Shown: piece after piece, positions 15,362 to 20,799 of the stretch
Layout of the letters: each line of letters begins with the position of its first letter
Position numbering within the stretch: the stretch's first letter is position 1
Assembly (NCBI GenBank): GCA_964612465.1
Contig: CAZTDF010000065.1
Location: forward strand, 1 to 20,799
From: JAFGPJ01 sp964612465
Lineage (GTDB): Bacteria > Planctomycetota > Phycisphaerae > Sedimentisphaerales > Anaerobacaceae
Length of the DNA stretch: 20,799 nt
Direction: 5' to 3'
Notes under the pieces: generated by a model
The model's database searches: none
Told to the model about the DNA's origin: nothing
The model's input: the letters and a program-made list of their open reading frames with translations, nothing else
Program-made: the position numbers and the translations under genes

Positions 15362-15850
15362 TTAATCCGGCCTGACTTTGAAAAGCACCTGGCCATATTC
15401 GACAGCCTGGCCGTTAGTTACGAGTATTGAGACAATCGTGCCGCTGGTTTCGGCCTTTATCTCGTTCATGACCTTCATTGCCTCGATAATGCAGACTACC
15501 GTTTGCGGACCGACTTCCGAGCCGATATCTACGTAGGACTCGGAATCGGGGCTTGGCGTTGCATAAAAGGTCCCGACGATGGGCGATTTTATCTCCGTTA
15601 AATCTTCTTCGCCTGGGACGGCTTGTGGGGCGGAGGGTTGACTCGCGGCCCCCATGCTTTCGGGGCCGACAGGTACGACGCCGGGCTCAGGCCTCATCAT
15701 GGGAATACCAATGGCCGCTTGTTGAGGTCCAGAGCGCTTGAGAAAAATCTTGTCGTCATCGTGCTTAATTTCAATCTCAACCAAATCGTTCTCTTTCATT
15801 ATTTCGATGAGCTTTTTTATTTTCTTCAAATCAGAATCTTTTTCAGCCAT
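15362..15850 (-). CDS. accB: Biotin carboxyl carrier protein of acetyl-CoA carboxylase
   Basis: This 162-residue carrier holds the biotin that shuttles CO2 between AccC and the carboxyltransferase. An N-terminal helical AccC-binding region (1-40) leads into a Pro/Ala/Gly-rich linker (about 41-82), then the biotinyl domain (83-162). EAMKVMNEI places the biotinylated lysine at K126. The PSPDSESYVDIG thumb and the terminal GQVLFKVRPD are typical. AAAGGA about 9 bases before the ATG at 15850 supports the start. The promoter lies about 90 bases upstream. It is transcribed with accC. Confidence 0.97.
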   Translation of the reverse strand: MAEKDSDLKKIKKLIEIMKENDLVEIEIKHDDDKIFLKRSGPQQAAIGIPMMRPEPGVVPVGPESMGAASQPSAPQAVPGEEDLTEIKSPIVGTFYATPSPDSESYVDIGSEVGPQTVVCIIEAMKVMNEIKAETSGTIVSILVTNGQAVEYGQVLFKVRPD

Positions 15851-15937
15851 CGCCGCATCCTTTCTGAGATCCCAAGCACCTGTTCAGCGAGGGGTCCTCA
15901 TAAAATGAGAACACAAACTCCTGGTTAAGCTAAAATA

Positions 15938-15965
15938 AGTATAGTCCCGGCGATTGTTATTGCAA
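15938..15965 (-). promoter_or_regulatory. Sigma-70 promoter for accBC
   Basis: On the minus strand TTGCAA (15965-15960) and TATACT (15943-15938) are 16 bases apart, the same boxes and spacing as the lysA promoter. The leader to accB would be about 80 bases. Confidence 0.5.
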
Positions 15966-16054
15966 GAAATTTTCCTTGTGCCAGGTTGCACTTGTGATTA
16001 AATTCCAGCGTATTGAGGCAAAAACGGCAATACTCTTGTATCAGGGCTGTCAAA

Positions 16055-16660
16055 ATGGCGAAAATGGCGGTAGATGTCGTATTGTTGCCCTCGGAAGGGG
16101 TGACGAATCAGGCGATTGAGGCAAATAAAAAACTATTGAAACAATATGCCGACCGAATCATTCTGGATAAAGAGAACTGCCTGCCTCATATTTCCCTGGC
16201 CATGGGGTGTATGGATGAGCGGGATATTACCAATATTGAGAAAATTCTGGAGTCAATTGCCGAGAAATATAATCCGGGACAACTAAGCATTATTGGCATA
16301 AATACCGATACGAACTCGCTCGGCGAAAAAGTTTCCGCTTTTGAAGTAAAAAAAACAGAAAGACTTCTATCGCTCCATAAGGAAGTCATGCAAAGAATGA
16401 AGCCGTATTTCAGCTATGATGTAACGGCGGAAATGGTGCTCTGGCCGCCAAAGGCCTGCGAATCAACTTTGCTCTGGATTAAGAACTATCCCGAGAAATC
16501 GGCTTTTGAAAACTATTTTCCGCACATAACGATCGGATACGGGCAAGTGGACGACTTTTCGTTTACAGCCGAATTCGCCGCTTCGAAGCTCGCTTTATGT
16601 CACCTGGGCAATCATTGCACGTGTAGAAAAGTTCTTGTCGCTGCGGAGCTTGAGTGCTGA
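16055..16660 (+). CDS. 2H phosphoesterase (2'-5' RNA ligase-like) family protein
   Basis: This is a 201-residue protein from the ATG at 16055, which has AGGG 8 bases upstream. A TTG at 16013 extends the frame but adds a non-conserved stretch, and another ATG at 16064 is possible. Two H-x-[ST]-hydrophobic motifs define the 2H superfamily: PHISLAMG with H45, and PHITIGYG with H157. They lie about 110 residues apart in the two lobes of the usual fold. Members include RNA 2',3'-cyclic phosphodiesterases (ThpR), 2'-5' RNA ligase-like proteins and tRNA-processing cyclic phosphodiesterases; which activity applies here is not visible. It is probably cytoplasmic. It is divergent from accB and separated from the next gene by its own promoter, so it is likely monocistronic. 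Confidence 0.8.
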   Translation: MAKMAVDVVLLPSEGVTNQAIEANKKLLKQYADRIILDKENCLPHISLAMGCMDERDITNIEKILESIAEKYNPGQLSIIGINTDTNSLGEKVSAFEVKKTERLLSLHKEVMQRMKPYFSYDVTAEMVLWPPKACESTLLWIKNYPEKSAFENYFPHITIGYGQVDDFSFTAEFAASKLALCHLGNHCTCRKVLVAAELEC

Positions 16661-16696
16661 GCATGCAATATATGGAAAAACTGGATGAAAAAATTC

Positions 16697-16725
16697 TTGC
16701 ATTATCGGTTCGGCACAGCTATTCT
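16697..16725 (+). promoter_or_regulatory. Candidate sigma-70 promoter for the aldo/keto reductase gene
   Basis: TTGCAT (16697-16702) and TATTCT (16720-16725) are 17 bases apart, about 75 bases before the ATG at 16803. The gene itself has a good Shine-Dalgarno, GAGGAG at 16788-16793. Confidence 0.4.
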
Positions 16726-16802
16726 TTCGCTATAAAAGCATAGCTACAACGCTGCTCTGCAAAGCCGCTGCGAAGCATGAATTATTTGAGGAGCTATCAG
16801 CA

Positions 16803-17738
16803 ATGGAAATGAAACGTCGTGAATTCTTAGTCAGGTCGATTGCCGGGGTGGGCGGCCTTATTTTAGGCCCGGGATATATCAGCAGCGCCGGGCAAAAAAC
16901 CGCGAATTTCGATCCGTACGAGCGTGTGCCGCTCGGAAAAACGAAGATTATGGTCTCGCGCGTCGGCTTCGGCACGGGCATGCGCGGCGGCAGGCGGCAG
17001 TCAAATCAGACCCGCCTGGGCAAAGAAGTGTTTGAAGGTTTGCTCCAGGCGTCTTACGAGCGTGGAGTACGGCTGTTCGATGCGGCAGACCTTTACGGTT
17101 CGCACCCATACCTGGCGGGGGCACTAAAGAAGATACCCCGCAAGGATTATGCTATAGTCTCGAAGATATGGTGGCGTCCAGGCGGCGGAATACCCGAGCA
17201 GCAGCGCCCGGACGCCGATGTGGTCGTAGAGCGTTTCCTCAAGGAGCTGGATACCGATTATATCGACCTTGTTCTTCTGCACTGCGTTGTCTCGGAGAAG
17301 TGGCCTGATGAACTCGGCGGCTATATGAACATTCTGGACAAACTCAAGAAGAAAGGTCTCATCCGGGCGCATGGAGTCTCATGCCACTCGCTGGCGGCGT
17401 TGCAGGTCTGTGTTAAGGAGCCATGGGTCGATTCGGTTCATGCGAGAATTAACGCTTACGGCGCAAAAATGGACGGCCCGCCGGAGACAGTCGCTCCCGT
17501 GCTAAAAGCGCTGCACGAGGCCGGCAAGGGCGTCGTGGGGATGAAGCTGATTGGTGAGGGTACTTTCAGAGACAGTGATGAAAAACGTGATGAATCGGTC
17601 CGGTACGTGCTCGGCCTGGGCTCTGTGGACGCAATGGTAGTCGGCTTCGAGAAAATCGAGGAGGTCGATGATTTCGCCGCTCGCGTTCGCAAAGTGGCTG
17701 TTGCCGATGCACCGGACAAACTGCTCGTACGCCGATAG
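16803..17738 (+). CDS. Tat-signal aldo/keto reductase family protein
   Basis: This is a 311-residue protein. KRREFLVRSIAGVGGLI near the N-terminus is a twin-arginine signal, so the enzyme is predicted to be exported folded, with its cofactor, to the periplasm. The (beta/alpha)8 AKR domain follows from about residue 40 (RVPLGKTKIMVSRVGFGTG). The catalytic tetrad is complete: D93 and Y98 in FDAADLYGS, K121 in IVSKIWW, H160 in LVLLHCV. The family reduces carbonyls with NAD(P)H. Exported members are common in Planctomycetes and related bacteria, where natural substrates are mostly unknown; sugar or aldehyde metabolism is inference. GAGGAG, 9 bases upstream, supports the ATG. An Rrf2-type regulator follows after 35 bases, probably in the same transcript. 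Confidence 0.9.
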   Translation: MEMKRREFLVRSIAGVGGLILGPGYISSAGQKTANFDPYERVPLGKTKIMVSRVGFGTGMRGGRRQSNQTRLGKEVFEGLLQASYERGVRLFDAADLYGSHPYLAGALKKIPRKDYAIVSKIWWRPGGGIPEQQRPDADVVVERFLKELDTDYIDLVLLHCVVSEKWPDELGGYMNILDKLKKKGLIRAHGVSCHSLAALQVCVKEPWVDSVHARINAYGAKMDGPPETVAPVLKALHEAGKGVVGMKLIGEGTFRDSDEKRDESVRYVLGLGSVDAMVVGFEKIEEVDDFAARVRKVAVADAPDKLLVRR

Positions 17739-17773
17739 GCCCGGGCAGCGTGATGAAAAGTAAGGAGGTAATT

Positions 17774-18121
17774 GTGAAAATTAATCAGGATTTCACCATG
17801 TCGGTCGAGACTATTCTTTTTCTTAAGCAAAGGAAAAACTCCGACTATCTTCAAGCGTCAGAGATCGCAAAGGCTCTGAACTTCTCCGTAGGCTATCTGC
17901 AAAAAGTCATACAGATGCTCGGCAGGCAGGGCATTGTGGAATGTAAACGTGGAAGAATCGGCGGCGTCAGAATTAGGGCCAGGATGGTTACCCTGCTCGA
18001 TTTATGGAAGGCAACCTGCGGCGATTTTAATTCTGCAGACCCGGGCCTGGCTGTTATGAAGAAGCCGCTAAAAGCCTTCGCGGACTCGATGAGCAAAGTT
18101 GTGCTCTACAGCAAAAAATAA
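17774..18121 (+). CDS. Rrf2-family transcriptional regulator
   Basis: This is a 115-residue protein. I start at the GTG at 17774 because AAGGAGGT lies 5-6 bases upstream and the product then begins MKINQDFTMSVETILFLKQ, matching the Rrf2 N-terminus. The GTG/ATG pair at 17750-17753 lies upstream of that site. The winged helix-turn-helix spans about 8-70, with YLQASEIAKALNFSVGYLQKVIQML as recognition region (shown in part, 25-49) and a wing around KRGRIGGVRI. Cysteines occur only at C57 and C82, so the three-cysteine [2Fe-2S] cluster of IscR or NsrR is absent and another signal is likely. It probably regulates the upstream aldo/keto reductase gene or itself; that is inference. Confidence 0.8.
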   Translation: MKINQDFTMSVETILFLKQRKNSDYLQASEIAKALNFSVGYLQKVIQMLGRQGIVECKRGRIGGVRIRARMVTLLDLWKATCGDFNSADPGLAVMKKPLKAFADSMSKVVLYSKK

Positions 18122-18487
18122 AGAGGCTATCAGGTACTGTCTATTCTCCTGCAGCGATATCATGAATTGAAATCACCGGATACGCACTTTGTCCCACCAA
18201 TCGTTTGTAGCCTGTTTATCGCTTAGTCTTTTCCTCATCCTCCTTTCTTCGCATCATACAACAAGTCCGAAAACAGGGATAAGAACGATGCCCGCCGGTA
18301 CGTCTCGGTGTTCTTTGCCGGACCTGCGCCGGTAACTGCGAAGCTGATAACCGGTTGTTTATAGGGCTATATATAGGGAGTTCTTAATTCCTGATTTGCT
18401 CCTTAAAGCCTGGCTTTCATTATGCCGAACTTAGAAAATCCTGGAAGTATTACTAATTTCATTGACCTTTCAAACGAGTGAGGAATT
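18122..18487. other. Gene-free region between the Rrf2 gene and the GAF gene
   Basis: These 366 bases hold no plausible gene. Around 18281-18354 there are pairable GC-rich segments: AAGAAC (18281-18286) with GTTCTT (18310-18315), and CCGGT (18329-18333) with ACCGG (18350-18354). A TATATATA-like stretch lies near 18369-18377 and could be part of a promoter for the GAF gene. I compared it by eye with c-di-GMP and cobalamin riboswitch cores and saw no match. No terminator with a T-run is visible after the Rrf2 gene. Confidence 0.35.
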
Positions 18488-19117
18488 GTGGACGATAAAC
18501 AAAGGCACAGAAGACTGCGCCTGCTGATAAAGAAGCTGAACAAGGATCGCAAAAAGCAGAACCTGAAAATCGATATCCTCTGCAACGACCTTATTGCGGC
18601 CCAGAGAAACTTTATCAAGAGGCTTGGCATCATAAATTTTGCAGCGAATTTCTACGAGTCTATCCTCGGGACGACCGACCTGAGCAAGCTGCTGTATACC
18701 GCCGTCGAATTTATTAAAGCAGAAAACGAGGATGCAAATGTCACCTTCTTTCTGCGACAGGAAGAAAACTTTGAAATTCATATGTTCGAGAGCGCCCGGC
18801 CAATAGCCGTCGAGAAGCAATACATCGAGAATTGTTTCAACCAGGAGCTGATGGACAGTATCTCCAGGTCGAACAAGGTGTGCACTATCGACGATATGTT
18901 TGCAATGGGTCTGGATGGCAACTTGAACGAATTAAATAAAATTTCCGCAGTGACAATTCCCCTGGGCCTTCTCGGCTCGTCATTAGGTTTTATTCTGGTT
19001 TACCGCCCATCGGAGAACAAGCTTTCCGCCGATGAGATAAGCAGAATTTCCGCCGCAATCAGCGGGCTTTCCCGGGCGATTACCTCCTGCCAGACACTGT
19101 CACACGCTGCGGACTGA
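18488..19117 (+). CDS. Stand-alone GAF-like domain protein with N-terminal coiled coil
   Basis: This is a 209-residue protein from the GTG at 18488, with GAGG four bases upstream; the site is weak and an internal start cannot be excluded. Residues 1-45 are strongly basic and helical (KDRKKQNLKIDILCND) and probably form a coiled coil. Residues about 46-200 read as a GAF-type sensor fold: FAANFYESILGTTDLSKLLYTAVEFI, then VTFFLRQ, the central strand VTIPLGLLGSSLGFILVYR, and the last helix ISRISAAISGLSRAI. There is no GGDEF, HD-GYP, kinase or DNA-binding domain attached, so it would have to act through a partner protein. No ligand-binding motif can be named. The recognition is by pattern, not by clear homology. 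It is convergent with the ADP-ribosylglycohydrolase gene, 11 bases apart. Confidence 0.65.
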   Translation: MDDKQRHRRLRLLIKKLNKDRKKQNLKIDILCNDLIAAQRNFIKRLGIINFAANFYESILGTTDLSKLLYTAVEFIKAENEDANVTFFLRQEENFEIHMFESARPIAVEKQYIENCFNQELMDSISRSNKVCTIDDMFAMGLDGNLNELNKISAVTIPLGLLGSSLGFILVYRPSENKLSADEISRISAAISGLSRAITSCQTLSHAAD

Positions 19118-19128
19118 TCATATTGCCG

Positions 19129-20625
19129 CTAAGGCTTTTTGAGTCCCGCGGCCAGTGCGGCGGCGCGCAGCCTGTCGCCGGCGGGCCCCGGTGACTTATT
19201 AAACAGAACATCCAGCAATTTCGGGTACTCCTCCAGGGCATTCAGCGTCCGCCTCCAACTGCCGGCATCTTTCGAACGAAGCCCGTCGGCCAAACCCAGA
19301 CAGATAGCCAGATACGCCGCTCTCGCCTGCTGCCGGACGGTGGCGCCATCGGCAAAGCCCGCTTCGACTTGGGGTTTCAATTTTATTCGCAGCCCGGCGA
19401 TTTGCTCGTCCGGGTCGGGCAGCGTTTCGACGTTGGCCGGTTTCTGCACGCTTATGCGATAGTAGTCTTTGCCGGCCCGGCGAATTTTACTGCCGCCGTT
19501 TTCGATAATGACGCGACCGGCAACTTCAATGATGCGGTCGCCGAAACCGGTGATAGTCTCGTCCTCGGGCATTGACGGTCGAGTGGTATTGCGATAGCTG
19601 TCCTTGATTTCCCAGCCCTGCCGCCGCATCCAGCCGCGGCCTTTAGTCACGCCGACGATTGTCGCCGCGGTGGCAGCGTTATTATCAGCATCCCAGCCGA
19701 AATTGAAGGCGTGAATCAGGGTATTCACCAGGTCGCCCCGGCCATATAGCAGGGCGCCAACCGTTGCGGCGGTGCAGAGTTCGTAGCCGTTCTGGTTGCG
19801 CGTTCTGCTTTCATAGAGCGTGTATTTGTCCCTGATGAGCCGCCGGGTGGTCAGCCAATCGTCGGCGTGTTGTTTGTGCCACCGGCGGACATCGTCAATA
19901 ATTGGCAAAATCCCGCTGTCGGGGTCCACCGAAGCCAGCCCGGCAGCGAGAATAGCGTCGATATCGTCGGTGAAAAAGGCCGTGGCGATCATCGCCGTGA
20001 ATAGCTGTGTGGTTTGTGCCGGCTCGGCGTCGATGGTGACATGGGTGTAATTCAGGCCGATGCGGGCGGCGGTCTGAGGCATTCCCGGGGCAATCAGGCC
20101 AAACGATTCGCACACGAACTGGCCGGAGATATTGAAGCCGGACCAGGGATTCAAAGCGAGATTACCGGTCAGCGGCGGATCGATCCCGATATCCATTAGC
20201 TGCCGGGTGTACAGGTTCGCGCACCAGATATGGTCGTTGATGTGCTGTTTCCATAACGCAGTAATCCGTTCCGGGCCGAGCAGAACGGTCCGGTCCCGCT
20301 GCATCGCGGAGATATAGACCCATTCGATGTCCGTGTCGTCATCCGTCCGGGCGCCCTCTGCCAGAGCGGGCGTGTACTGCTCGACGTTTCCGGGCTCCTC
20401 GTAATACTTGTTCTCGTGAGGCAGTCCGTTAAGGTTGCCGAGCAGTTGGGCGAGCAGGCCGCCGCGGATTTTGTCTTCGAGTTCCTCGGCGGAAATTTCA
20501 ACAAACCGCCCGGCTCCGGCTGCGATTTCCCTGCCGATTAGCCCCGTTCCGGCCTCCGCTGAGTTATTAATAGAAGGATACCACAACAATGTGAACGCGA
20601 CCGGCACAAACAATTTTCTAAGCAT
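19129..20625 (-). CDS. Secreted ADP-ribosylglycohydrolase-family protein
   Basis: This is a 498-residue protein. The N-terminus MLRKLFVPVAFTLLWYPS followed by a polar segment resembles a signal peptide, so the protein is probably exported. The DraG/ARH helical fold is supported by IRGGLLAQLLGNLNG (53-67), by the first metal cluster TDDDTDIEW (94-102) with D95-D97 and D99, and by the second, FNFGWDADNNAAT (307-319) with D312 and D314. These Asp clusters hold the two Mg ions in the family. Intracellular members remove ADP-ribose from proteins such as nitrogenase reductase; an exported member would more likely hydrolyse another N- or O-glycoside, but the substrate is unknown. Residues about 340-498 form an extension beyond the usual 300-residue core, with no recognised domain. 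The Shine-Dalgarno (TGGA) is weak; TATAAT lies 25 bases upstream of the ATG. Confidence 0.85.
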   Translation of the reverse strand: MLRKLFVPVAFTLLWYPSINNSAEAGTGLIGREIAAGAGRFVEISAEELEDKIRGGLLAQLLGNLNGLPHENKYYEEPGNVEQYTPALAEGARTDDDTDIEWVYISAMQRDRTVLLGPERITALWKQHINDHIWCANLYTRQLMDIGIDPPLTGNLALNPWSGFNISGQFVCESFGLIAPGMPQTAARIGLNYTHVTIDAEPAQTTQLFTAMIATAFFTDDIDAILAAGLASVDPDSGILPIIDDVRRWHKQHADDWLTTRRLIRDKYTLYESRTRNQNGYELCTAATVGALLYGRGDLVNTLIHAFNFGWDADNNAATAATIVGVTKGRGWMRRQGWEIKDSYRNTTRPSMPEDETITGFGDRIIEVAGRVIIENGGSKIRRAGKDYYRISVQKPANVETLPDPDEQIAGLRIKLKPQVEAGFADGATVRQQARAAYLAICLGLADGLRSKDAGSWRRTLNALEEYPKLLDVLFNKSPGPAGDRLRAAALAAGLKKP

Positions 20626-20650
20626 AATTTATCCAGTCTAATTTTGAAAA

Positions 20651-20679
20651 ATTATAGCCTAATTTTCTTGCAATATCAG
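20651..20679 (-). promoter_or_regulatory. Candidate promoter for the ADP-ribosylglycohydrolase gene
   Basis: On the minus strand a perfect TATAAT (20656-20651) is preceded at 17 bases by a poor -35 (CTGATA, 20679-20674). It overlaps the divergent tRNA-Phe promoter. Confidence 0.35.
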
Positions 20680-20695
20680 TTTTTTTTGTTAGATT
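20668..20695 (+). promoter_or_regulatory. Candidate promoter for tRNA-Phe
   Basis: TTGCAA (20668-20673) and TAGATT (20690-20695) are 16 bases apart, 29 bases before the tRNA. The box and spacing repeat the lysA and accB pattern. Confidence 0.4.
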
Positions 20696-20724
20696 CAACT
20701 TTTTAGCCGGGACTTGATCCTGAC

Positions 20725-20797
<73 letters not shown>

Positions 20798-20799
20798 TT

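Noticed and set aside
18270..18380. Possible c-di-GMP or cobalamin riboswitch before the GAF gene
   Set aside because: By eye the conserved cores are absent; only short pairable segments are present, so I list it only as an unexplained leader.

Overview
The window looks like a chromosomal segment of a Gram-negative, saccharolytic, probably anaerobic bacterium. My best guess is a planctomycete of the Phycisphaerae/Sedimentisphaerales type. The grounds are a large secreted protein with nested beta-sandwich modules, many exported carbohydrate-active or Tat-dependent proteins, a tiny lysine-rich histone-H1-like protein, weak Shine-Dalgarno sites on many housekeeping genes, and a complete hyp gene set. 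The lineage is inference from gene content; there is no rRNA in the window.

Layout. 2-1117 (+): C-terminal part of a secreted multi-domain protein cut by the window edge. 1142-4365 (-): tRNA-Ala, a Tat-type lipoprotein polysaccharide deacetylase and a secreted TIM-barrel glycoside-hydrolase-like protein. 4461-11224 (+): the hydrogenase-maturation cluster in the order hypF - GH16 glucanase - hypC - hypD - hypE - hypA - hypB, with a near-consensus promoter before hypF and a second candidate promoter over the GH16 stop codon. 11237-11878 (-): nadD, convergent with hypB. 11879-12646: an AT-rich leader, a 58-residue lysine-rich protein with a perfect Shine-Dalgarno, a structured 3' region, a clear rho-independent terminator, and the lysA promoter with an inverted repeat. 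12647-13924 (+): lysA. 13955-15850 (-): accC and accB. 16055-18121 (+): a 2H phosphoesterase, a Tat-exported aldo/keto reductase and an Rrf2-type regulator. 18488-19117 (+): a stand-alone GAF-like protein after a 366-base gene-free stretch. 19129-20625 (-): a secreted ADP-ribosylglycohydrolase-family protein. 20725-20797 (+): tRNA-Phe.

How the parts fit. HypF and HypE make and deliver the cyanide ligands, HypC and HypD assemble the Fe(CN)2CO unit, and HypA and HypB insert nickel, so the cell should mature a [NiFe]-hydrogenase encoded elsewhere. The secreted GH16, the TIM-barrel hydrolase, the deacetylase and the truncated beta-sandwich protein point to polysaccharide breakdown; sugar fermentation with hydrogen cycling would link the two themes. 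lysA, accBC and nadD are housekeeping genes.

I found no transposon, prophage, CRISPR array or defence system. The least ordinary items are the lysine-repeat protein with its structured 3' end, the glucanase inside the hyp operon, the nested-domain protein, the exported ADP-ribosylglycohydrolase, and the inverted repeat at the lysA promoter.
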